Of a stretch of 64,000 nt of DNA, positions 33,922 through 42,777 are shown one piece after another; the first letter of the stretch is position 1, and the number at the start of each line of letters is the position of its first letter. The notes under the pieces were generated by a model, which had not been told where the DNA came from, did no database searches, and saw only the letters and a list, made by a program, of their open reading frames with translations. A program made the position numbers and the translations under genes. Origin of the DNA: Lentibacillus amyloliquefaciens (lineage in GTDB: Bacteria > Bacillota > Bacilli > Bacillales > Amphibacillaceae); assembly GCF_001307805.1 (NCBI RefSeq), contig NZ_CP013862.1, positions 3,596,001-3,660,000 on the forward strand. The letters are read 5' to 3'.

Positions 33922-34996
33922 GATCCACATCCTTTTCTTCAATACCATAATATAATGGCAGACGTACTATTTTATCGCTTTCAGCTGTTGTGAATATATC
34001 CTCCCCTGCAAACTTTCCAAACTGTTTCCCGGCATGCGAGGAATGCAGGGGGACGTAATGCGAAACGGCCATAATGCCGTTATCTTTTAAATGATTCATT
34101 AATTCATGACGATGCTCGGTTTTAATATAAAACATATGTGCATTGTGTGTGCACTCATCCGGCACATGCGGCAGCGAAATCGTTTCAATACTTTTGAGCC
34201 CGTCATAATACTTTCTCCATGTTTTCAATCTGTCGTCCATAATCTGACCGGCATGTTCAAGCTGGACCCAAAGATATGCCGCACTCAATTCGTTCAGCAG
34301 ATAAGACGAACCGACGTCGCGCCAGGAATATTTATCGACCATTCCTTTGGCAAATTGTTTCCGGTTGGTTCCTTTTTCCTGCAGTATTTCAGCGCGCTCG
34401 ACTGACGCCGTATGATTAATGACCAATGCGCCGCCTTCACCGCACGTGATATTTTTGGTTTCATGGAAACTGAAGGTGCTGAAATGACCGATTGTGCCCA
34501 GCTGTTTTCCGTTATATGTACTTGTCAATGCCTGGGCCGCGTCTTCAATTACCCATAAATTGTTCTTATCGGCTATTTCCATAATCGCATCCATATCACA
34601 GCCGATTCCGGCATAATGGACAACGGTAATGGCTTTCGTTTTATCGGTTACAGCTCTTTCAACGGCTGCGGGAGATATGTTCATCGTTTCAGGTTCAACA
34701 TCCACAAATCGGATGTTTGCGCCTCTAAGGGCAAAAGCATTGGCTGTTGAGACAAACGTATAGGATGGCATGATGATTTCATCGCCTGGATTTGTCTCAA
34801 TCAGAAGAGCGGTCATTTCCAATGCGCCTGTGCAGGAAGGGGTAAGAATCGCCTTTTCACAGCCAAGATAGTCTTCAAGCCAATTGGTGCACCTTAATCC
34901 GAATGGCCCATTGCCGGACAGCTTTTGATTGGCTATCGCTTCCTGTATTGCGGTTTCTTCTTTTCCGATATAGCATGGTTTGTTAAAGTTCAGCAT
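33884..34996 (-). CDS. rffA: dTDP-4-amino-4,6-dideoxygalactose transaminase (RffA/WecE)
   Basis: A 370-residue PLP enzyme of the DegT/DnrJ/EryC1 family that converts dTDP-4-keto-6-deoxyglucose to dTDP-Fuc4N with glutamate as donor. GDEIIMPSYTFVSTANAF is characteristic of the RffA/WecE branch, VIEDAAQAL holds the PLP Asp, and the Schiff-base lysine is Lys181 in SFHETKNITCGEGG, the same number as in E. coli. Length is nearly identical to WecE (376). GAGGTG lies before the ATG, ten bases after the preceding stop. It works after RmlA and RmlB in the same operon. Confidence 0.92.
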   Translation of the reverse strand: MLNFNKPCYIGKEETAIQEAIANQKLSGNGPFGLRCTNWLEDYLGCEKAILTPSCTGALEMTALLIETNPGDEIIMPSYTFVSTANAFALRGANIRFVDVEPETMNISPAAVERAVTDKTKAITVVHYAGIGCDMDAIMEIADKNNLWVIEDAAQALTSTYNGKQLGTIGHFSTFSFHETKNITCGEGGALVINHTASVERAEILQEKGTNRKQFAKGMVDKYSWRDVGSSYLLNELSAAYLWVQLEHAGQIMDDRLKTWRKYYDGLKSIETISLPHVPDECTHNAHMFYIKTEHRHELMNHLKDNGIMAVSHYVPLHSSHAGKQFGKFAGEDIFTTAESDKIVRLPLYYGIEEKDVDHVISRIKHFFKL

Positions 34997-35006
34997 TTCT
35001 TACACC

Positions 35007-35372
35007 TCACAATGATTGACTTGTTACGACGATGCCGGCAATTATCAAGCCAAGTCCCAAAACTTTTTGCATGGTTACAGGGTCCCCAAATAAGAAAATT
35101 GACAGCACAAACACCAGCAGAAATGAAAGACTCATAAACGGATAGGCATAGCTGATATTAAATTTGGTCATGGCGGCCATCCAGCTTAAGGCAGCAAGGA
35201 AGGCAGAGGCAAAACCGGATAAAATCCATGGGTTCAATAAAAGCTGAAAGAGAAACAAAAATTTATCCCATAGTCCGGCCGGAAGCGCCCCCACCTGATC
35301 CATCTGCCATTTCAATACAAGTTGACCGTAGACGGTGAAGATGACCGTTGAAAAAATATAATAATAGCCCAT
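35007..35372 (-). CDS. Small four-helix EamA/SMR-type protein, putative lipid-linked sugar flippase
   Basis: A 121-residue membrane protein with four helices, like ArnE/ArnF and other small DMT proteins that flip undecaprenyl-phosphate sugars. The helices are near residues 3-20, 46-66, 72-92 and 98-118. The segments SYAYPFMSLSFLLVFVLS and GLGLIIAGI are typical of the fold. Its ATG overlaps the stop of the upstream acetyltransferase (TAATG). The position between a GT2 polyprenyl-phosphate transferase and a GT-C-like protein supports a flippase role; drug export is the generic alternative. Confidence 0.75.
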   Translation of the reverse strand: MGYYYIFSTVIFTVYGQLVLKWQMDQVGALPAGLWDKFLFLFQLLLNPWILSGFASAFLAALSWMAAMTKFNISYAYPFMSLSFLLVFVLSIFLFGDPVTMQKVLGLGLIIAGIVVTSQSL

Positions 35373-36046
35373 TACGTTACCTCGCCGTTCAGTTTATGGT
35401 AGACATCCACCGTGTTCTTGAGCCGGAATCCGAGGGCATAAAACAGGTTCAATGACGCAACATTGGCAGCAGAGATGGAGGTGTACAATTCATCATACCC
35501 GGACTTCAGTTGCTCCTTGCACGCCATGCTGGTGAAGGCTTTGGCGAGACCTCGGGAACGGTATTCTTCACGCATGCCTAAGAGAAGTACTTTATCCGAT
35601 TCAAATCCGTAAAAGCCGGCTGTGTCGTTGTCATAGTTAAGCGCAATGATTTTCCCACTTTCGATTAAATCATTGACCCAATTCATGTACCTTGTGTCAG
35701 CCATTGAATCGGGAATGTTAAAGTCTCTGTGGAATCGACCGTGTGTGAAAACTTCCTCAGCAATTTCCAGGATTTCATCCGGATTATAATTTGTGGAAAG
35801 GCTCGTATGATCTTCATGAAAAAGTGTCAGATTGTCTTTTTTGCAGACGGGTTCAATTAAAGTATCCACATAATAAAATCCATGATCAAGCAGTGGTTTA
35901 GTGTTTTCAAGCGGGCTAATCTTGATTGTATAATGACCTTCATGCTGCTCTGTTTCCTTTAGAGCTTCTTCGTCTGTTGTCAACATCTCATAAGTGTTAA
36001 TGTTAAAATTTCGCTTGTCCCAAGGGGTTTCACGTAAATGGGTCAT
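35372..36046 (-). CDS. GNAT acetyltransferase, possible dTDP-fucosamine acetyltransferase (WecD/RffC role)
   Basis: A 224-residue protein whose C-terminal half is a GNAT domain: VLLLGMREEYRSRGLAKAFTSMA contains the acetyl-CoA loop (R-x-x-G-x-A), followed by ANVASLNLFYALGFRLKN. The N-terminal half has the WDKRNFNINTYEM opening seen in WecD-like proteins. ATG at 36046 has AAAGGTGAT at good spacing within the end of the upstream gene. With RmlA, RmlB and RffA in the operon, N-acetylation of dTDP-Fuc4N to dTDP-Fuc4NAc is the natural assignment, by context plus domain. Confidence 0.75.
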   Translation of the reverse strand: MTHLRETPWDKRNFNINTYEMLTTDEEALKETEQHEGHYTIKISPLENTKPLLDHGFYYVDTLIEPVCKKDNLTLFHEDHTSLSTNYNPDEILEIAEEVFTHGRFHRDFNIPDSMADTRYMNWVNDLIESGKIIALNYDNDTAGFYGFESDKVLLLGMREEYRSRGLAKAFTSMACKEQLKSGYDELYTSISAANVASLNLFYALGFRLKNTVDVYHKLNGEVT

Positions 36047-36050
36047 GTTA

Positions 36051-37001
36051 TCACCTTTCTTCATCCTTGTCTTCTGTCGTTTTTCGTATCAAATAAAGCG
36101 GTCTATTTTTCGTTTCGTTAAAAACTTTTCCGATATAGAGGCCGAGAACCCCGAAATTGAAAAAAATCAAACCGCCAATGAAATAAATTGAGACCATGAC
36201 ACTCGTCCAGCCCTGAACAGGCTGGTCAAGAAAGAAATAGCGTATGAACAAGTACATGCCATACACGAGTGAGCCAAGCGCCAATAAAAATCCAAATTGA
36301 ATGGACAGCCGGAGCGGTTTATTTGATTGGGATATGATCGCATCTGTTGCCAGCGTGACCAGTTTTTTAAGGTTATAGGTGGTGCTTCCTTCTTTTCGGG
36401 CATTGTGCTCGACCGGGACGTTTCCTGTTGTGTAGCCCATCCATTGAATAAATAGCGGGAAAAATCGATTTTGTTCACGCATCGTGCGATATGCTTCAAC
36501 GACTTTCTTTTCACTTATGCTGAAGTTGGCGATGCTGTGGTCAGATACAGACCCGCTGAAATAATCGTACACACGATAAAATAGCTGTGATGTTTTTCGT
36601 TTGAACCAGTTGTCCTGGCGTTCGGTACGATTGGCGAAGACCACTTCATAGCCTTCAATAGCTTTTTCATACAGCGTTTGTATTTCCTCGGGACGATCTT
36701 GAAGGTCACAGTCCATGACAACTGTCCAGTCGCCGGATGTATAATCCAGTCCTGCCGTGATGGCGTGATGCTGGCCAAAGTTTCGGGCAAAATCAATTCC
36801 CTTAATCCTGTCGTCCTGTTCGTGCAGTTCCTGGATCGTTTCCCATGCATTATCGGGACTTGCATCATTGACCAGGATAATTTCGAAGTCGGCTGGAATC
36901 GATTCGATTGTGGTTGCAGCACGTCTGCACAATTCTTTCAGGCAGCTTTTGCAGCCGTAGACAGGTACGACGATGGAGATCAATGGGAGACCTTTTCCCA
37001 T
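36051..37001 (-). CDS. GT2 glycosyltransferase, GtrB/DPM1-like (polyprenyl-phosphate sugar synthase)
   Basis: A 316-residue family-2 transferase. The catalytic domain has SIVVPVYGCKSCLKEL, LVNDASPD, the DCDLQDRPEEI metal motif and NRTERQDNWFKRKTSQLFYRVY. Two C-terminal transmembrane helices (about 230-255 and 265-290) anchor it. This layout matches GtrB/ArnC-type enzymes that move a sugar from a nucleotide donor to undecaprenyl phosphate on the inner face. It overlaps the rmlB stop by 22 bases and lacks a good ribosome site, suggesting coupled translation. Confidence 0.88.
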   Translation of the reverse strand: MGKGLPLISIVVPVYGCKSCLKELCRRAATTIESIPADFEIILVNDASPDNAWETIQELHEQDDRIKGIDFARNFGQHHAITAGLDYTSGDWTVVMDCDLQDRPEEIQTLYEKAIEGYEVVFANRTERQDNWFKRKTSQLFYRVYDYFSGSVSDHSIANFSISEKKVVEAYRTMREQNRFFPLFIQWMGYTTGNVPVEHNARKEGSTTYNLKKLVTLATDAIISQSNKPLRLSIQFGFLLALGSLVYGMYLFIRYFFLDQPVQGWTSVMVSIYFIGGLIFFNFGVLGLYIGKVFNETKNRPLYLIRKTTEDKDEER

Positions 37002-37993
37002 TGATTAACATACCATTCAACAGTTTTATAAATTCCTTTTTCAAAAGGGGTAGAAGGTGTCCAGCCGAGTGCGTTTTTAATTTTGCTGTAATCCACTGAA
37101 TAGCGGCGGTCATGGCCTTGCCTGTCATCAATGAACGTAATCAGTTCCTTATGACTGTATTGTCCCGGTTTTAAATGGTCAAGAATATCACAAATCATCA
37201 TTGCCAGTTCGTGGTTCGTTTTTTCATTTCCGCCACCGACATTGTATTTTTCTAATGTTTTGCCGTTATGATAAATCAAATCGAGCGCCTCACAGTGGTC
37301 CGTGACATAAACCCAGTCTCGCACATTCTTCCCGTCGCCGTAAATGGGGATTGGCTGACCTTTCAGTGCATTGGCTATGATGGTCGGAATGAGTTTCTCT
37401 TCGTGCTGAGCAGGACCATAATTATTGGAACTGCTGGAGGTTACAACATTCATGCCATACGTGTGACCGAAGCTTTTGACAAGCATGTCGGCTCCGGCTT
37501 TGGATGCGCTGTAGGGATTGCGCGGATCATAAGGTTTGCGTTCGTTAAATTTTTCATCAGAATCCAAGCCTAGTGATCCATAGACTTCATCAGTAGATAT
37601 TTGATGGAACCGCCGCGTATCAAGTTCATCGGCATTATTCCAAGCTTCCCGCGCTGCCTGGAGAAGAACGGCGGTGCCAAGCATATTTGATTCGATAAAT
37701 GTTTTAACATCTTTTATTGAACGATCGACATGGGATTCAGCGGCAAAGTTGACGACTCCGCCAATATCGTATTCTGAAAAAATATCATTTATGAATTGTT
37801 CATCCGCAATATCACCCTCGATAAAATGATAGTTTTCATCATCAATGACTGCTTCTAAGTTCTTTTTTGAACCGGCATATGTCAGTTTATCTATCGTCAT
37901 AATGTGGGTTTCGGGGTATTTCTGTCTGATATAACGGATGAAGTGCGAGGCAATGAACCCGGCACCGCCTGTCACCAGCATTGATTTATTCAT
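36980..37993 (-). CDS. rmlB: dTDP-glucose 4,6-dehydratase
   Basis: A 337-residue SDR-family enzyme turning dTDP-glucose into dTDP-4-keto-6-deoxyglucose. The NAD motif is TGGAGFIASHF, the catalytic region has STDEVYGSLG, and YSASKAGAD contains the Tyr-x-x-x-Lys pair. The C-terminal GGGNEKTNHEL is also typical. ATG at 37993 has GGAGATGG upstream; a longer frame from 38065 would run deep into rmlA. It overlaps rmlA by eight bases. Neither rmlC nor rmlD is present, so the product feeds the transaminase, not rhamnose. Confidence 0.95.
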   Translation of the reverse strand: MNKSMLVTGGAGFIASHFIRYIRQKYPETHIMTIDKLTYAGSKKNLEAVIDDENYHFIEGDIADEQFINDIFSEYDIGGVVNFAAESHVDRSIKDVKTFIESNMLGTAVLLQAAREAWNNADELDTRRFHQISTDEVYGSLGLDSDEKFNERKPYDPRNPYSASKAGADMLVKSFGHTYGMNVVTSSSSNNYGPAQHEEKLIPTIIANALKGQPIPIYGDGKNVRDWVYVTDHCEALDLIYHNGKTLEKYNVGGGNEKTNHELAMMICDILDHLKPGQYSHKELITFIDDRQGHDRRYSVDYSKIKNALGWTPSTPFEKGIYKTVEWYVNQWEKVSH

Positions 37994-38918
37994 TTTGAAC
38001 CATCTCCAGTACAGGGTTTTTGTCGATTTTTTCCCAGTATTGTTCAGTGTGTTTACGGTCGGCAATCTCCATCAAGTATTGCCCGTAATCGGTCTTTTTC
38101 ATTCTTTCGCCTTTTTGATGCAGTGATTGTTTGCTGAGATAGCCCAAATAATAAGCGATTTCTTCAAGACAGGCAATCTTGAAACCCTGGCGCTGCTCGG
38201 TGATTTTCACAAATTCCGCAGCATCGAACAAAGCTTCATGGGTACCGGCGTCCATCCAGGCAAAGCCTCTGCCCAATAGCTGCACATCAAGCTGATCGCC
38301 TTTCAGGTATTCTTTATTCAAGTCGGTAATTTCCGTTTCGCCACGCTTGGAAATTGGCAATCGTTTGGCGATTTGGACAGCACGGTAGTCGTAAATATAG
38401 AGCCCCGCTGCCGCGAAATCGGATTTTGGATCTTCCGGCTTCTCTTCCAGGGAGGTAACTTTCTGATTTTCATCGAACCCAACAACGCCAAACCGTCTCG
38501 GGTCTTTCACCCGAATGCCGAATATGGTGGCGTTCTTGTGATTTTGCAAGGCTTCCCTGAAAAGTGTGGTGAACCCCTGCCCATAGAAAATATTGTCGCC
38601 AAGGATTAACGTCACATCGTCATATCCGATAAAGTCTTCCGCTAAAATAAATGCATCCGGGATGCCGTTTGGTTCTGATTGTTCTTTAAAGTGCAAATTA
38701 ATGCCAAATGCCGAACCGTCTCCAAGCATTTCCCGGAAACGCGGGAGATCTTCCGGCGTCGTGATAATCATGATATCTTTTATGCCGCCGAGCATCAGGA
38801 CAGACAGCGGATAATATATCATGGGTTTATCATAGACGTTCAATAAGTGTTTGTTAACGCCGTTTGTACTTGGTGCGAGCCGTGTCCCGCTTCCTCCTGC
38901 CAGTATGATGCCTTTCAT
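37986..38918 (-). CDS. rmlA: Glucose-1-phosphate thymidylyltransferase
   Basis: A 310-residue nucleotidyltransferase making dTDP-glucose from glucose-1-phosphate and dTTP. The N-terminal signature GIILAGGSGTRLAPST is followed by YDKPMIYYPLS, ILGDNIFYGQG and the EEKPEDPKS segment. The tail (EIAYYLGYLSKQSL onward) is longer than in most RmlA proteins by about 15-20 residues. ATG at 38918 has GGGAGTGA upstream. It is the first gene of the seven-gene envelope-sugar operon. The promoter must lie in 38919-39170, where I see AT-rich DNA but only weak boxes. Confidence 0.95.
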   Translation of the reverse strand: MKGIILAGGSGTRLAPSTNGVNKHLLNVYDKPMIYYPLSVLMLGGIKDIMIITTPEDLPRFREMLGDGSAFGINLHFKEQSEPNGIPDAFILAEDFIGYDDVTLILGDNIFYGQGFTTLFREALQNHKNATIFGIRVKDPRRFGVVGFDENQKVTSLEEKPEDPKSDFAAAGLYIYDYRAVQIAKRLPISKRGETEITDLNKEYLKGDQLDVQLLGRGFAWMDAGTHEALFDAAEFVKITEQRQGFKIACLEEIAYYLGYLSKQSLHQKGERMKKTDYGQYLMEIADRKHTEQYWEKIDKNPVLEMVQNE

Positions 38919-39182
38919 TAAAATCACTCCCTGCAAGCTTTATGATTGTTTAGCCGTGCTCACTTTTCTTATAGTTTCCTATATATACTTATTGCCGTTT
39001 TTAAAGAAAATAATCTTACAATTTAATTTCATGTTGATTACAGACTATTAAGGGCAATTGGTGCTTTGGTCCTGTGTGTGAGACTTTTTTCATTTGGTCC
39101 TTTACGTGAATTTTATTGCTCGTTAATATCTTAGTTGATGTAAACGACGACGTATTATGAAAAATGTGTGAGTGCAATGATA

Positions 39183-39441
39183 CCGCTCCGGAAATACACT
39201 CCAGCTTTCCGCGGGCGGCTGGTGAGCCTCCTCGTGCTCGTCGCACTGCGGGGTCTCACCGATACCTTTGTTCCCGCAGGAGTCTGGAGTGTATTTCCTG
39301 CGCTAATATGGTCATTGATTGAAGCGGAGGGCAGTCGACTCCTGCGGGAAAACGGGCAGCTGAGATCTGAGCAGGAAGCGGTTTTTGCTTCCGAGGAAGC
39401 TGAAGCGTTGCCCGCGGAAAGCGACTGCCCGGAGCGGAAAT
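39183..39441. repeat. Dispersed GC-rich repeat, CCGCTCCGGAAAT family (copy 2, long)
   Basis: It begins CCGCTCCGGAAATACACT and ends CCCGGAGCGGAAATC, an inverted pair. Inside are further inverted segments (GAGTGTATTTCC near 39286, CTCCTGCGGGAA near 39339). A 188-base relative lies at 18050-18237. Open frames across it are artefacts of the GC content. It takes up much of the 658-base gap upstream of the acylase gene. Confidence 0.8.
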
Positions 39442-39576
39442 CAATCCTGCTACGTAGCTGTTCCTGGATTTTTGTCAAAAACAACAACCCCTTAGAAATG
39501 AGTCTTTATTTGCAGGACTTTGCTGGCTGACAGCGAAATATAGAATGAAAGAGATCATTTCAGAGGGGGTTTTTCA

Positions 39577-41958
39577 TTGGAAACACAAGAGGTGGTGGGA
39601 GCACCGGGGAAGAAAAAGCGAAATAAAAAAAAGATAACCTTCATCACACTTGCCGTGTTGGCAGCTATCGCTGTTCTGGCATTTATTTTTCTCAACCTTT
39701 ACATCAACCGGTCAATCGCACAGGTTGAGGGGGAGATTGAATTGCCGAAGCTAAGAGATGACGTGACCATCTTAACCGATGATAACGGGGTGCCACACAT
39801 CAATGCAAATAATGCGCATGACCTGTATATGGCACAGGGCTATGTTCAGGCAAACAGCAGGATGTTCCAGATGGAGATGTCACGCAGGCAGGCGTCCGGC
39901 ACATTAAGCGAGGTTGTTGGCGAGGCGTCGGTCGAACAGGATAAATATTTCAGGACACTGGGTTTAAGGCGGGCAGCTGAAGCGTCATATGACATCTATT
40001 CAGACGAAAGCAAGCAAGTATTGCAATGGTTTGCTGATGGCGTTAACGCATACATCGATGAGGCGACATCATCCAACAGCTTACCCGTTGAATTTACATT
40101 GATGGGGGCAGAGCCTGAAGAATGGACACCTATTGATTCATTGACAATCGGCAAATATATGGCGTTTGATCTGGGTGGTCACTGGGAACGTCAGGCGTTC
40201 AATTATTATGCCTTGAATCAATTTCCTCAAGAAAAAGCATATGAATTATTCCCTGCCTATCCTGAGAATAAGCCGACAATTATCGAAGAAGAGGAAGTGG
40301 ATGTTGCAGCAAGTTTTAAAGATGCCGTTATTCCCCACGCCTTTAATGGAAGCAATAACTGGGTCGTGAGTGGGGATAAAACCTCATCCGGCATGCCGCT
40401 CTTGGCAAATGATCCGCATCTTGGACTGGCAACACCGTCCATTTGGTATCAAATGCATTTGACATCCCCGGATACCAATGTCAGCGGGGTGATTTTTGCC
40501 GGCGTTCCCGGTATCATTCTCGGTCATAACGATTCGATTGCCTGGGGTGTCACTAATACAGGACCTGATGTGCAGCAGTTGTATGTGGAAAAGCAAAATC
40601 CTGAAGAGCCGCATGAATTTTTATATGACGGAAAATGGGAAGAGGCTGATGTGATTGATGAACCGATTGAAGTGAAAGACAGTGAAACGATCGATTATCA
40701 GGTGGTGGAAACGCGGCATGGACCGGTCATTTCGGAGTTTAGCAATGAATCTGCCGGTGGTACGGTGATGTCGCTTCGCTGGACGGCATTGGAAGCAACA
40801 ACAGAACTGGAGGCGATTTTGGAAATTAATCAGGCATCAGACTGGAATGAGTTTGAGCAGGGGCTGGAAAAATTTCTTGTACCTGCGCAAAATTTTGTGT
40901 TTGCAGGAAAAGATGGGACAATTGCTTATAAAGCGAATGGCAATATCCCCATCTATGACAAAGCGGAGGATGCGCTATTGCCGTTGGAAGGTTGGAAAAA
41001 AGAAAACGAATGGGAAGGCTATATACCATTTGACGAACTTCCCACTGTCATTAATCCTGATAAAGGTTTTATCGCAACAGCCAATAATAAAATTGTCGGC
41101 GAAGAAGATTACCCATATCATATCAGCCATGTCTGGGCACAGCCATACAGATATGAACGAATTTCAGAAGTTTTGTCAGCGGGCGAGAGTTTGACCGCCG
41201 ACGACATGAAAGCATTGCAAATGGACCAGACAAATTTGCAGGCACGTGAATTTGTACCGTTTTTTATGGAAGTCCTTGAGGGGCAAGATCTTACTGCAGA
41301 ACAGAATGAAGCACTTAAATTACTGTCTGATTGGGATTATACAGATGAAAAGCATGCTCCCCAGCCGCTGATATTCCATCGCTGGATGAATGAAATTGAA
41401 GCGATATTATATGACGATGAATTACCGAATGAGATAATGGAATTATTTGGCGGAAAGGGTCAGACAACCGATGAACTGCTGAGAAAAGGCGATGAATCGA
41501 TTTGGATTCAGGAAAATGGTGGGCTGCAAGAAGTACTGCAAACCTCACTGAACAATACGCTAAATCAGCTTAGAGATGAATATGGCAGTACGATGGATGA
41601 CTGGCAGTGGGGCGCTTATCATCAAGTTCAGTTTGATCATCCGCTCTCAGAAATCAGTCCGTTCCTTGCGTTCTTTTTTAATCGCGAAAATCCAATCCCG
41701 GTAGGCGGAAGCAGTGTTACACCAATGGCGGCCAGTTATGATGCCGCATCCGGAATTGTCAATCACGGTGCGTCATGGCGTTTTGTTATGGATACAGCCG
41801 AAGCGAAAAGTTATCAGCTCGTCGCACCGGGACAGGCCGGACATTTTAGAAGTGAATGGTATCATGATCAGATGGATGATTGGGCTCGCGGAGCATATCA
41901 CGTGACGAAAACAGAAGAAAATGATGGAATGAAATTAACATTGACACCAAACAGATGA
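39577..41958 (+). CDS. Penicillin acylase-family Ntn hydrolase, membrane-anchored
   Basis: A 793-residue protein of the penicillin/AHL/cephalosporin acylase family, made as a precursor that cleaves itself into alpha and beta chains. The new N-terminal nucleophile is Ser259 in FNGSNNWVVSG. Other family marks are DDNGVPHINANN, GYVQANSRMFQME, LLANDPHLGLATPSIWY and the late PGQAGHFRSEWYHDQMDDW. A basic stretch followed by one hydrophobic helix (residues 20-42) acts as signal or anchor, so it works outside the cell membrane. The TTG start has AGAGGGGG upstream. The substrate could be beta-lactams, acyl-homoserine lactones or other N-acyl amides; sequence does not decide. Confidence 0.9.
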   Translation: METQEVVGAPGKKKRNKKKITFITLAVLAAIAVLAFIFLNLYINRSIAQVEGEIELPKLRDDVTILTDDNGVPHINANNAHDLYMAQGYVQANSRMFQMEMSRRQASGTLSEVVGEASVEQDKYFRTLGLRRAAEASYDIYSDESKQVLQWFADGVNAYIDEATSSNSLPVEFTLMGAEPEEWTPIDSLTIGKYMAFDLGGHWERQAFNYYALNQFPQEKAYELFPAYPENKPTIIEEEEVDVAASFKDAVIPHAFNGSNNWVVSGDKTSSGMPLLANDPHLGLATPSIWYQMHLTSPDTNVSGVIFAGVPGIILGHNDSIAWGVTNTGPDVQQLYVEKQNPEEPHEFLYDGKWEEADVIDEPIEVKDSETIDYQVVETRHGPVISEFSNESAGGTVMSLRWTALEATTELEAILEINQASDWNEFEQGLEKFLVPAQNFVFAGKDGTIAYKANGNIPIYDKAEDALLPLEGWKKENEWEGYIPFDELPTVINPDKGFIATANNKIVGEEDYPYHISHVWAQPYRYERISEVLSAGESLTADDMKALQMDQTNLQAREFVPFFMEVLEGQDLTAEQNEALKLLSDWDYTDEKHAPQPLIFHRWMNEIEAILYDDELPNEIMELFGGKGQTTDELLRKGDESIWIQENGGLQEVLQTSLNNTLNQLRDEYGSTMDDWQWGAYHQVQFDHPLSEISPFLAFFFNRENPIPVGGSSVTPMAASYDAASGIVNHGASWRFVMDTAEAKSYQLVAPGQAGHFRSEWYHDQMDDWARGAYHVTKTEENDGMKLTLTPNR

Positions 41959-41973
41959 AGGAGAGGATTCGGC

Positions 41974-42651
41974 ATGGCAAATCAGGATAATGCCAAGAAA
42001 TTAGCAGGAGAAGCATCACTGCGGCACATTGAAAATGGGATGACAATCGGACTGGGATCAGGTTCAACGGTTTACTGGATGATGCGCAGGCTCGGTCAAT
42101 ATGTACAGGAAGGGCTTGATGTTAAAGGGATTGCCTCTTCCCGGCAAACTGAAAACTGGGCTAAGGAATTCGGTGTGCCGCTGACAAATTTTCACGAAAC
42201 ACAGCATATTGATATCACTATTGATGGGGCTGATGAGGTTGATGAAGCATGGAATTTGATTAAAGGCGGCGGCGGAGCGCTCGTCAGGGAAAAGGTGATC
42301 GCGGATGCAGCTGATAAGTTTGTCATCATTATAGATGAGTCCAAACTCGTCTCACACTTAGGAGATTTTCGTCTGCCGGTCGAAATATTGCCATTCGGCT
42401 GGGAAGTGACGGCTGAGCGAATTGCTGGCCTGGGAGGCGTATCGGCGCTGCGACAAGGAGCTGAAGGAGCTTTTGTTTCTGATAACGGCAACTATATTGT
42501 CGATTGTGATTTTGGTGCGATAAATGATCCGAAGTTGCTGCATCAGCATTTAAAGCAGTTGACCGGCGTTGTGGAAACCGGTTTGTTCGTCAGCATGGCT
42601 GATGACGTCATTGCCGGATATGCTGATGAGGCAAAATCGTTAAAGGAATGA
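41974..42651 (+). CDS. rpiA: Ribose-5-phosphate isomerase A
   Basis: A 225-residue enzyme interconverting ribose-5-phosphate and ribulose-5-phosphate. Family motifs are GLGSGSTVYWMM (phosphate loop), TIDGADEVDE with the catalytic Asp pair, IKGGGGALVREK with the catalytic Glu/Lys region, and VDESKLV-like IIDESKLVSHLG. AAGGAGAGG lies before the ATG. It starts 15 bases after the acylase gene, so they probably share a transcript. Many Bacillus species use RpiB; an RpiA here may be additional. Confidence 0.94.
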   Translation: MANQDNAKKLAGEASLRHIENGMTIGLGSGSTVYWMMRRLGQYVQEGLDVKGIASSRQTENWAKEFGVPLTNFHETQHIDITIDGADEVDEAWNLIKGGGGALVREKVIADAADKFVIIIDESKLVSHLGDFRLPVEILPFGWEVTAERIAGLGGVSALRQGAEGAFVSDNGNYIVDCDFGAINDPKLLHQHLKQLTGVVETGLFVSMADDVIAGYADEAKSLKE

Positions 42652-42777
42652 GATGACATAAGCTTTTAACGCCCAAATCGGCCTGGGGGGTGAAGTGATG
42701 GGGAATGAATTATTCCTCTGTCCCTGCTAGAATAGACTTAGAATTGAAAATGTCTAAGAATGAGGTTACATATACAG

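Noticed and set aside
39168..39530. 120-residue open frame upstream of the acylase gene
   Set aside because: It coincides with the GC-rich dispersed repeat and has no ribosome site or coding-like composition.
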